Shown here: in pieces, positions 45,028 to 52,968 of the stretch
Layout of the letters: each line of letters starts with the position of its first letter
Numbering within the stretch: position 1 is the stretch's first letter
Assembly (NCBI RefSeq): GCF_030296935.1
Contig: NZ_AP028032.1
Span: forward strand, 3,100,001 to 3,164,000
Direction: 5' to 3'
Source of the DNA: Coprobacter fastidiosus
GTDB taxonomy: Bacteria > Bacteroidota > Bacteroidia > Bacteroidales > Coprobacteraceae
DNA length: 64,000 nt
Program-made: the position numbers and the translations under genes
Notes under the pieces: generated by a model
The model's database searches: none
Told to the model about the DNA's origin: nothing
The model's input: the letters and a program-made list of their open reading frames with translations, nothing else

Positions 45028-45625
45028 TGATAATTGCTCCTTCGGGGTTTGGGTGTATTTTATCCGGAAAGAGATTTGGCATATTATCGGTCGCTGTATG
45101 TATATCGATGACAGGTAGCTTTTTTTCTTGTGCGATTTGTCGGATGATGGGTATGATTCCTTTGGTTATGATACTGTCATTGATACCCCATTGTATTCCA
45201 TAAGCTTTTGCCGGAGTGCATAGATATATTTTAGGCTGGGATGAAAGAGCCTGAAAATCTTGAATCATTGTTTCCAAATCAGATTTGAAGTCATTCTTGT
45301 ATTTCCAGTTCTGAGGCTTGGAGTCATTCGTCCCTAATTTGATAATGACTATGTCCGGTAAAAATTTTAAGGCATCCCGATATGTTTTTTCTTTCATATA
45401 GGGATTATCGCCTTTGTTTATAATAATACGTCCGCTGATCCCGAAATTACGCACTAAATAGTCTTTTCCCAGCATTTGGTTCAATACAGACGGATAACTA
45501 TCTTTATCTCGGTTTTTTATACCTGATCCTGCAGTTATGCTATTCCCGATACAGGCAACTTTTATTTGTGTATAAGCTGTCGAATATAGAAATACAATAA
45601 AGGCAAATAATACTATTTTTTTCAT
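44933..45625 (-). CDS. Secreted SGNH/GDSL hydrolase
   Basis: From the ATG at 45625 (the longer frame to 45679 would precede the signal peptide with 18 charged residues), about 230 residues. Signal peptide MKKIVLFAFIVFLYSTAYT, then block I VACIGNSITAGSG, block III VIIKLGTNDSKPQNW, and block V FPDKIHPNPEGA with the catalytic Asp and His. It resembles sialate or acetylxylan O-acetylesterases. The last about 20 residues overlap the next gene and look like an added tail. Confidence 0.87.
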   Translation of the reverse strand: MKKIVLFAFIVFLYSTAYTQIKVACIGNSITAGSGIKNRDKDSYPSVLNQMLGKDYLVRNFGISGRIIINKGDNPYMKEKTYRDALKFLPDIVIIKLGTNDSKPQNWKYKNDFKSDLETMIQDFQALSSQPKIYLCTPAKAYGIQWGINDSIITKGIIPIIRQIAQEKKLPVIDIHTATDNMPNLFPDKIHPNPEGAIIIAETVYESIKNEKQYHDSASFSRNKKQMGAI

Positions 45626-45671
45626 TGTGTGTGTTTGTGTATTAATGAAAAATATTTTCTTTAAGTTCTTT

Positions 45672-46358
45672 TTATTCACTCAAAGATTCTAAAATTTTTT
45701 TTGCAACTTGTTCTGCAAGTACTTGATAGCCTTTGTCTATAGGATGCACACCATCTCCTCCGATAAAATATTCGGGATGGTCGAGTATTAGATTGAATAA
45801 ATCGTTGGTTTTTATATCTTTTGCTTTTGAAATATGTTTTTGTGCTATTTCATTTCTGGTAACAATGCGAGCTACTCTTTCTTCGAGTCGTTCGCAGTAT
45901 TTCCCTGTGCGTATAGGTGTGGTTGTAGCCCAAATCAGTTTCGCATTCGGTGCATTTTTGCAAATAGCTTTGATCATGTCGGGAAATGCTGCATCATATT
46001 CGTCTTCGGTATATTCCCAGCCGTGTAATCCGTTATTGAAGTGTACTAAATCGAATTTCTCGTAACTCATTATCAGATTTATTTCTTGAATGAGTGCCGG
46101 ATCTCCTAAACTTTTGGAAGTTGTTAATCGCGCTACATAAGCTTTCCCTTTGAGTAATTTTTCAACTTTAGGATAATATCCTCGTGTAATGGAGTTTCCG
46201 ATAAGCAATACTCTTGGTAATTTGTCATCGTTAGTATGTGGTAACCATACATCTATCCATTCTACTGTTTCTCGTTTAGGTGTAATTTTTTTCGCCTGAA
46301 CCGAATTTGCTGTAAAAATAAAAATCGCAATGATAAAAATGATCTTTGAAAGTTTCAT
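45672..46358 (-). CDS. Secreted SGNH/GDSL hydrolase
   Basis: The 228-residue protein has signal peptide MKLSKIIFIIAIFIFTANSVQA and a GDSL-type esterase fold: LLIGNSITRGYYPKVEKLL, DLVHFNNGLHGWEYTEDEY (Asn-x-Gly block) and FIGGDGVHPIDKGYQVLAEQ (Asp/His block). It is the first gene of a three-hydrolase operon, and its sequence differs clearly from the second SGNH enzyme, so they are not recent duplicates. A -7-like TAATTTTG lies at 46420-46427. Likely periplasmic deacetylation of glycans; specificity unknown. Confidence 0.87.
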   Translation of the reverse strand: MKLSKIIFIIAIFIFTANSVQAKKITPKRETVEWIDVWLPHTNDDKLPRVLLIGNSITRGYYPKVEKLLKGKAYVARLTTSKSLGDPALIQEINLIMSYEKFDLVHFNNGLHGWEYTEDEYDAAFPDMIKAICKNAPNAKLIWATTTPIRTGKYCERLEERVARIVTRNEIAQKHISKAKDIKTNDLFNLILDHPEYFIGGDGVHPIDKGYQVLAEQVAKKILESLSE

Positions 46359-46557
46359 GGTTTTGTGTGTTTAATATGTGTGTTTTATGAAAAGAAAAAA
46401 TGTACTATAAAATGATAAACAAAATTATCTTCCTTTATCTGAATATGAAATACCTTTCTGTTAAATAAGTATAAATTTATAAATTCAAAAGCTCGATTTT
46501 GTAAAGATTGGTTGATTTCTTATCTCGGTATAGGTAATTGCAGGAGTTAAACAAAGT

Positions 46558-47886
46558 TTATAGGAATGGAGTGCACATTTGAGCCAATAACCCTACAAAA
46601 CGTTTCCATACCGATCTTTTTCTCCATTTTTCCGGTGTAAGCATAGTGCAATTTTGCTTGTCTTTTTCAAAAATTTCAGAGAGTTCTTCTGTTATCTCTT
46701 TATCAAAAATGAACGCATTTACTTCATAGTCATATCGTAAGCTTCTACTGTCGAGATTCGCTGTTCCTACAGTACAGAAAGTACTGTCTATCATCATGAT
46801 TTTAGAATGATGAAATCCTCCGTTATATAAGTAAATATGAGCTCCTTTTTTCATTAGATTATGGGCAACACGAATCGAACCTTCAGGTGTAAATGCGATA
46901 TCTGCTTTTGCGGAAATCATGATTTCTACATTGATCCCGCGTTTTAATGCCGATTTTAAAGCTTTTCTTATAGAACGAGTAGGTAAAAAATATGGATTTA
47001 CAATTTGTATATTCGATTTTGCTACGTCGATTGACTTTGCATAGGTTTGTCTTATTTGTTTTGGCGATTTTTTCGGAGTTCGATCAACAATAGCTATCGA
47101 TTTACCTTTATGAAATGTTGTATCTGAATAAATGGGAAAATACACTGTCCCGCTGATATTCTGTTTAGTAGTCTTATTCCAGATAGAAAGGAATATCTCT
47201 TGCAGATAATGTGTGGCTTTTCCCTCGATGCGTACATGCATATCCCTCCATTCTCCTATTTCCGGCAAGCCTTTAATATAATAGTCGGCAATATTCATAC
47301 CTCCGACATAGGCGATTGTTCCGTCTATAACAGCAATTTTCCGATGATCTCGATGAAATACGTGGTTTATATAGGGAAAACGCAGGGGGTCGAAATGATA
47401 AATTTCGATCCCTTTTTCACGTAAATTCTTTAAGTGTTTTTTTTTCAATGGTCGGCTGTTTGACCAGTTTCCGAATGCGTCGAACAGAGCTCGTATTTCT
47501 ACGCCTTCTTGAGCTTTATGAGCCAGTAAGGTAAAAAGTTCATTAGCAATAGAATCGTTGCGGAAATTGAAGTATTCAAGATGTATATGATGTTTGGCTT
47601 TTTTTATAGCAGAGAATAAATCATCAAATTTTTCTTTTCCGCTTTTAAGCAAATGAATTTTATTATCTGTTGTAACGGGAATGTCGGCATCAGATAAAAA
47701 TTGAATTACTGCCGAGTCACTGGTGATGGTATCTGATGGTTTTGAATGAAAAAATATTGTATCTTGTTGGGCATATAAGTTGTTTACAAATCCGAACATG
47801 ATGATTGGCAGGAAAAAGAAAAATCCTTTTTTTAGATAGTCTGCAGTTAGAATTATGCGATAAATAAAATGATAGATAAAAGACAT
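46558..47886 (-). CDS. Cardiolipin synthase-like phospholipase D family protein
   Basis: The 442-residue protein has two HKD motifs: HRDHRKIAVIDGTIAYVGGMN and HHSKIMMIDSTFCTVGTANLDSRS, as in bacterial cardiolipin synthases (ClsA/B), which transfer phosphatidyl groups. The C-terminal WKRFVGLLAQMCTPFL is hydrophobic. The usual two N-terminal membrane helices are replaced by one hydrophobic segment ending in NNLYAQ|QDT, which looks like a cleavable signal, so the catalytic domain may be periplasmic. That location is unusual and uncertain. Single gene. Confidence 0.87.
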   Translation of the reverse strand: MSFIYHFIYRIILTADYLKKGFFFFLPIIMFGFVNNLYAQQDTIFFHSKPSDTITSDSAVIQFLSDADIPVTTDNKIHLLKSGKEKFDDLFSAIKKAKHHIHLEYFNFRNDSIANELFTLLAHKAQEGVEIRALFDAFGNWSNSRPLKKKHLKNLREKGIEIYHFDPLRFPYINHVFHRDHRKIAVIDGTIAYVGGMNIADYYIKGLPEIGEWRDMHVRIEGKATHYLQEIFLSIWNKTTKQNISGTVYFPIYSDTTFHKGKSIAIVDRTPKKSPKQIRQTYAKSIDVAKSNIQIVNPYFLPTRSIRKALKSALKRGINVEIMISAKADIAFTPEGSIRVAHNLMKKGAHIYLYNGGFHHSKIMMIDSTFCTVGTANLDSRSLRYDYEVNAFIFDKEITEELSEIFEKDKQNCTMLTPEKWRKRSVWKRFVGLLAQMCTPFL

Positions 47887-47980
47887 GTTCAGATTTGTAT
47901 TTGGGTAATTCGTTTTTATAAAAAAATTATTGTTCTAAAGTTTATACATAAATAATAAATAGTTTGTACGATAGCTAGAA

Positions 47981-48162
47981 TTAAGAACCTGTTCAAAAGT
48001 TTATCCGGAATGAAATAAACCTGTTTCGGATTATTTAAAAAAGAGAGAATAGCCTCTTGTTTTAAGTTTTAAGAGTCTTTCAAAATTCTAAAATTATTTT
48101 GTTGTAATAATTAGAATATTCTCATAATATTTTCTTTTGGAAAAAAAGAAATAGGCTCTTAA
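47981..48162 (+). repeat. Degenerate intergenic repeat, copy F
   Basis: Left end TTAAGAACCTGTTCAAAAG (47981-47999) and right end AATAGGCTCTTAA (48150-48162) are inverted copies over the core TTAAGARCCTRTT. The interior is diverged from copies A-D. Confidence 0.55.
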
Positions 48163-48295
48163 ATTATTTTACGAAATTACCTAAAAATGTAAAGATTGTC
48201 AAGCCGCTATTTTATTATTTCTACTAAAAAAATTGTCAAAATCTTTCTTTTTATGGCCTTTTCCCCCTTTTTTCAAAAAAGGAGGATTCTGTTAT

Positions 48296-48886
48296 TTATG
48301 GAATCCAATTTACGATTCCATTTGCAGGATGTTTTTTTCTCCATTCGATAAAATCAGAGTAATTATCTATTCCGTTTTCAATTACGGCTTGATAATATTC
48401 TATTCCCATGATTTTTTCCGTATCTGGAGTTTCGTTCTTCAGAGTTAAAATGGCTAATTTTTTTTCAGGGGTAAGAGCTGCACAAATGTTGTCGGCAACT
48501 TTTTCAAAATAGCCATCATATCGAGATCCTTTTAAAATATGGATCATGTCTATTTGCCACAGGTCGTTATCTTTATCTATATACCAAGCATGCCATTCGA
48601 TGCAATGTTCCTCTGTATCGATAAGATTGTTGTATTCGATTTTTGTTATAGAAGGACTTTGGGCTAATTGTGCGATGGCCTTGAAACTGTCATAGATGTT
48701 AAGCTGTGTGGTGTAAATATGAAAGTCGATGTCTTTATGTTTTAGGAGTAGGCCCATTCTTAAAGAACCGACCAGATTGATTTCTGCTCCTATCGACTTC
48801 CATATATTTATTATGTTTGTTTCTTCTATGATGTTTTTTGCTCGTTTTTGATTTTTTTCGGCGAGGGCAAATATAGGGTTCTCCAT
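48296..48886 (-). CDS. Nucleotidyltransferase-like protein
   Basis: The 196-residue cytoplasmic protein has a pol-beta-type nucleotidyltransferase signature INLVGSLRMGLLLKHKDIDFHIYT (G-S then D-x-D) at about residues 36-59 and a third acidic residue likely in DLWQIDMIHI. The fold places it with minimal nucleotidyltransferases that modify small molecules, RNAs or proteins. No partner such as a HEPN antitoxin-type gene lies beside it. Substrate unknown. Confidence 0.7.
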   Translation of the reverse strand: MENPIFALAEKNQKRAKNIIEETNIINIWKSIGAEINLVGSLRMGLLLKHKDIDFHIYTTQLNIYDSFKAIAQLAQSPSITKIEYNNLIDTEEHCIEWHAWYIDKDNDLWQIDMIHILKGSRYDGYFEKVADNICAALTPEKKLAILTLKNETPDTEKIMGIEYYQAVIENGIDNYSDFIEWRKKHPANGIVNWIP

Positions 48887-49164
48887 ATTATATTTTTAGT
48901 TAGTAAAAAGCAAATATAATATTTTGAAGGAAAATATCGAAGTCATGATTTCTATTATGCGATTAGATCAATAGAAAGAAATCCAAATTGATGTTATTAA
49001 GCTATTTGCTTGTAATTAATCAGAGAGATGTTAGAGGAAAGTAAGATGAGAAATTTTTTTATTATTGTATGTGTATAACTGTTTAAAAAATAAGTATGTA
49101 TGTTTTATACATGACTTTTATATTTGAAAATGTATCGGAAAGTGATAAAAAAGTGCATGGATAA
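48887..49164. other. AT-rich intergenic region
   Basis: No gene seen between the nucleotidyltransferase-like gene and the tRNA-Lys promoter. Confidence 0.5.
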
Positions 49165-49195
49165 TTTGCAGAAATAAAAATAAAGCGTACCTTTG
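49165..49195 (+). promoter_or_regulatory. Promoter of tRNA-Lys
   Basis: TTTG (49165-49168), 19-nt spacer, TACCTTTG (49188-49195), 31 nt before the tRNA. Confidence 0.85.
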
Positions 49196-49226
49196 CAACG
49201 CATTTGGAAAAACAAATGCCCGCGAT

Positions 49227-49299
49227 GATTCGCTAGCTCAGCTGGTAGAGCACAACACTTTTAATGTTGGGGTCCTGGGTTCGAGCCCCAGGCGGATCA
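49227..49299 (+). tRNA. tRNA-Lys (anticodon TTT)
   Basis: 73 nt that fold as a cloverleaf: acceptor GATTCGC / GCGGATC (one G-U), D arm GCTC..GAGC, anticodon stem CAACA/TGTTG with loop CTTTTAA (anticodon TTT), T arm CTGGG TTCGAGC CCCAG. A short hairpin terminator AGAGAGTTAC..GTAATTCTCT follows at 49310-49338. Confidence 0.97.
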
Positions 49300-49461
49300 C
49301 TTAGGAATCAGAGAGTTACGCCAAAGTAATTCTCTTTTTTTATGTCTAAATTGCGTTGGTTTACATGGTTCAGTTAAACCGAGAGTTAAACTAAGAATGA
49401 TAATAACGGTTAATGTAATATCCTGTAAATCAAAAATTTTAAGAATAATGAATCACTACTT

Positions 49462-49686
49462 ATGGTGAGAATTTGTAAAGACGGTAAGAAGAAGTACAAA
49501 AGCTTAGGAATCTCAGTCAATCCTGCACATTGGGACTTCAAGAAGAATCTGCCCAAGCCCAAGTGTCCCAACCATGAAGCATTGTTTATTATAAACAAGA
49601 GGATTAGCGTTTTTATTGAAAGTTTGGTACTTAAGTATCCCCGGATTCTAATCTGTTTATTTATGCCTTTTTTAATTTGTATTTAA
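49462..49686 (+). pseudogene. Truncated tyrosine-recombinase (integrase) N-terminus
   Basis: The ORF reads LMVRICKDGKKKYKSLGISV and then NPAHWDFKKNLPKPKCPNHE, the arm-type DNA-binding domain at the start of Bacteroidetes phage-type integrases. The in-frame codons upstream (from 49429, after a TAA) look partly homologous, so the original start is lost. After about 60 residues the frame ends; the core-binding and catalytic domains (R-H-R-Y) are missing. It lies about 160 bp downstream of tRNA-Lys in the same direction, the usual place for an integrase next to attL, so it marks a deleted element. Confidence 0.75.
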
Positions 49687-49810
49687 TCGAGATGTTTTTA
49701 TTTCTTTAATATAGAATCGTGATCTTTGTGAATGTAATTTTTTGGGATTATAAATTAATGCTATTTTTGCATATCTTGAATTTTAATCATCAACATAAAC
49801 ACTATCATAC

Positions 49811-52018
49811 ATGAAAAATCAAATTTTTTATTGCGTTTTATTTGTTTTATGGGGTTTTTGCGCTCATACGGGAAAGGCTCAGAATACTTTTCCGTTTCAA
49901 AACCCTGATCTTTCTTTCGAAAAAAGGGTAGATGATTTGGTATCTCGGTTGACATTGGAAGAAAAGATTTCCCAAATGTTGAATAAAGCTCCGGCTATCG
50001 AGCGTTTGGGCATTCCGGCCTATGATTGGTGGAATGAATGTTTGCATGGAGTTGGACGTACACCTTATAAGGTGACGGTATTTCCACAAGCCATAGGTAT
50101 GGCTGCAACATGGGATGATGCTTTATTTCAACAAGTTGCATCATCTATTGCCGATGAAGGCCGGGCTATATATCATGATGCCATATCGAAAGGGGTTCAT
50201 GAAATTTATCATGGATTGACTTATTGGACTCCGAATATTAACATTTTTCGAGATCCGCGCTGGGGAAGAGGACAGGAGACTTACGGAGAAGACCCTTATT
50301 TGACCGGAACTTTAGGAAAAGCTTTCGTCAACGGTTTGCAGGGTGATGATCCTAAATATTTAAAAGCATCGGCATGCGCAAAACATTATGCCGTGCATAG
50401 TGGTCCGGAAATTTCCCGGCATTTTTTCAATACAGAAGTGAGCATGTATGATTTGTGGGACACATATTTACCTGCTTTCAGGGATTTGGTCGTGGATGCG
50501 AAAGTGTCGAGCGTAATGTGTGCTTACAATGCTTTGGCCGGTCAGCCGTGTTGTGGAAATGACCTTTTAATGCAGGATATTTTAAGAAAACAATGGAAGT
50601 TTACCGGTTATGTGACATCTGATTGCGGAGCTATTGATGATTTTTTGAAGCATAAAACTCACGCCGATGCTGCTCATGCCTCGGCTGATGCCGTATTGCA
50701 TGGAACAGATCTTGAGTGTGGGCAGAATATATATGTAAAACTGGTCGATGCCGTGAAACAAGGACTTATTACCGAAGCTCAGATCGATGAATCGGTAAAG
50801 CGCCTTTTTATGACCCGGTTCCGTTTGGGCCTTTTTGATCCTGCAGATCGGGTAAAATATGCCGATACTCCGTTGTCTGTTCTTGAATGTGACGAACACA
50901 AGGCATTGGCTTTGAAAATGTCCAGGGAATCGGTTGTGTTGTTGAAAAATGATAATGTATTGCCTTTACGTAAAAATTTAAAGAAAATTGCTGTTATAGG
51001 TCCGAATGCCGATGACTCGACTGTTGTATTGGGAAATTATAACGGCTTTCCCTCCAAGGTGATTACTCCGCTGGAGGCAATACGTTCGAAAGTCGGAAAG
51101 CGCACACAAGTCATTTACGATAGAGCGATAGATTGTGTGAAACCTTCGGATGAAAAAACCTTAAATGCTTTGATAGAACGCTTAAAAGGTGTAGATCAGG
51201 TGATCTTTGTAGGGGGAATATCTCCTCGTCTTGAAGGTGAGGAATTGCCGATCTCGGTCGATGGATTTCGAGGTGGAGACCGTACGACAATTGCTTTACC
51301 TGAAGTACAGACTGAATTGATGAAAAAAATGAAAGAGGCGGGTTTGCCGGTTATTTTTGTGATGATGACGGGTAGTGCTTTAGGTATAGAATGGGAATCT
51401 CAGAATATTCCTGCTATCCTGAATGCATGGTATGGCGGTCAATTTGCAGGACAAGCAATTGCAGATGTATTATTTGGCGATTATAATCCTTCGGGGAAGC
51501 TGCCTGTTACGTTCTATCGTTCGGATAGCGATTTGCCGCCTTTCGGAGCGTTTTCTATGGCAAATAGAACTTATCGCTATTTCAAAGGTGAAGCGTTGTA
51601 TCCGTTCGGCTTTGGGTTAAGTTATACGATGTTCGATTATTCTGTACCGCAAGTCGTATCCGGAGGAAAAGTCGGTGAGCCGATAAAAGTTTCGGTAAAA
51701 GTTAAAAATATAGGGAAGAAAAATGGGGATGAAGTTGTCCAACTGTATCTTTCTCATGAAGGTGTGGAAAAAGCTCCGATTACGGCTTTGAAAGGATTTA
51801 AGCGAGTTTATTTGAAAGCAGGAGAAGAAAAAACGCTTTCGTTCGAGATTTCTCCGAGAGATATGTCTTTGCCGGATGATAACGGGATCATAACTGTATT
51901 TCCGGGTAAGAAAACAATATACGCAGGAGGAATGTCGCCTACTTCTGAGGCTAAGTCGAAAGGATTGGTAAAAAGTTCTGTATGCCAGATTACAGGAGAT
52001 GCTTATGTAATAAGATGA
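49811..52018 (+). CDS. Glycoside hydrolase family 3 (beta-xylosidase/beta-glucosidase type)
   Basis: The 735-residue secreted enzyme has a signal peptide (MKNQIFYCVLFVLWGFCAHTGKA) and the three GH3 domains. In the TIM-barrel domain WWNECLHGVGR and YGEDPYLTG are present and the nucleophile is Asp271 in YVTSDCGAIDDF. The alpha/beta sandwich begins RESVVLLKNDNVLPL. The C-terminal fibronectin III-like domain runs from GEPIKVSVKVKNIGKKNGDEVVQLYLS. The WNE..GVG arrangement resembles xylan 1,4-beta-xylosidases of Bacteroides. A possible promoter -7 TATTTTTG lies at 49762-49769 with a short spacer. Confidence 0.93.
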   Translation: MKNQIFYCVLFVLWGFCAHTGKAQNTFPFQNPDLSFEKRVDDLVSRLTLEEKISQMLNKAPAIERLGIPAYDWWNECLHGVGRTPYKVTVFPQAIGMAATWDDALFQQVASSIADEGRAIYHDAISKGVHEIYHGLTYWTPNINIFRDPRWGRGQETYGEDPYLTGTLGKAFVNGLQGDDPKYLKASACAKHYAVHSGPEISRHFFNTEVSMYDLWDTYLPAFRDLVVDAKVSSVMCAYNALAGQPCCGNDLLMQDILRKQWKFTGYVTSDCGAIDDFLKHKTHADAAHASADAVLHGTDLECGQNIYVKLVDAVKQGLITEAQIDESVKRLFMTRFRLGLFDPADRVKYADTPLSVLECDEHKALALKMSRESVVLLKNDNVLPLRKNLKKIAVIGPNADDSTVVLGNYNGFPSKVITPLEAIRSKVGKRTQVIYDRAIDCVKPSDEKTLNALIERLKGVDQVIFVGGISPRLEGEELPISVDGFRGGDRTTIALPEVQTELMKKMKEAGLPVIFVMMTGSALGIEWESQNIPAILNAWYGGQFAGQAIADVLFGDYNPSGKLPVTFYRSDSDLPPFGAFSMANRTYRYFKGEALYPFGFGLSYTMFDYSVPQVVSGGKVGEPIKVSVKVKNIGKKNGDEVVQLYLSHEGVEKAPITALKGFKRVYLKAGEEKTLSFEISPRDMSLPDDNGIITVFPGKKTIYAGGMSPTSEAKSKGLVKSSVCQITGDAYVIR

Positions 52019-52053
52019 TTGGGTTTTAGAAGTATAATTTGTAACAGATTCTG

Positions 52054-52074
52054 AGGCGGTCATTTTGACCGCCT
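52054..52074 (+). terminator. Terminator after the GH3 gene
   Basis: Stem GGCGGTCA (52055-52062) / TGACCGCC (52066-52073) with an A-T closing pair, followed by a T-rich run. Confidence 0.85.
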
Positions 52075-52968
52075 TATTTTTTGTTTAGACAATCTGTTTT
52101 CTATTTTTTTTGCTGTCATGAGGCTTTGTTTGTCTTTCTTATCGAGGCTGAAAATACTCTTAAAAATAAATATATTGAGAAACAACTTCTGTTATGATAG
52201 GACCAAAATATATAAGAGTCTGCTATAATACTCATTATTTCCTTTCTGTTATTTAGTTAAAAATAGATGTTTGTTTTTGCTATGTTCATTAATAGTAAAA
52301 TCGGAGTGCTTCTGAAAAATATCGGAAATAGAATTCTTAATGTATAGATATACTGACAGAGAAGACATGCTAAATATCTTTTTTTTAATTCGAATAGAAA
52401 AATGTTTATATAAATCATGTGAAAGTTGTCTGTTAAAAATGATATTGAATGAACTGTGATTATAGATTTATTCATTTCTTTGCCTTACTCTATTAATAGT
52501 TTTGTAATATTATAGAAATGCTGATAGAAGTTTTTTGTAAATTATTTTTGATAGGTAATTATTTGAAATATTAAATAGTTTTATCATTGATATGAAAATC
52601 TTATATGCTTATTTTTTTAGATGTCAATTTATTTGTATTTTAATTGAGTATGATAAAATTAATTTGTATTTGTTGTATATTTTAATTGTTTTACCGGGTT
52701 TAAGTTTGATTTGAGTGCTAAAGAATATTTCTATCGGATTCCTTATTTAATTGTTTTTTAATCACTAATTAATATAAAATAAAGAGGTGAATTAATACTT
52801 TAGATATACTTTTGTTTCAGAAATAGTAGGCAATAATAGGATTTGCTGAAAATTTACACTGTGGGTTTTGAATTTGAAAAATGTAATAGTTTTTTTAATA
52901 TGATAGAAAGATTGATCTTAAATCAATAATAAATTAATAACAAATTGTAGAATTAAAACTTGATTATC
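52075..52968. other. Long AT-rich leader region before the SusC/D locus
   Basis: Nearly 900 bp with no gene on either strand; the open frames here are short and unlike proteins. A -7-like TACTTTTG (52807-52814) would leave a leader of about 145 nt. Upstream regions of SusC/D loci often hold regulator-binding sites, but none is recognisable. Confidence 0.5.

Noticed and set aside
49300-49461. An att site formed by a second copy of the tRNA-Lys 3' end
   Set aside because: No repeat of the tRNA end was found downstream in this window; only short AGTTAAAC repeats are present.
52257-52475. Short minus-strand ORF in the leader region before the SusC/D locus
   Set aside because: Composition follows the AT-rich background; no start context or recognisable motif.
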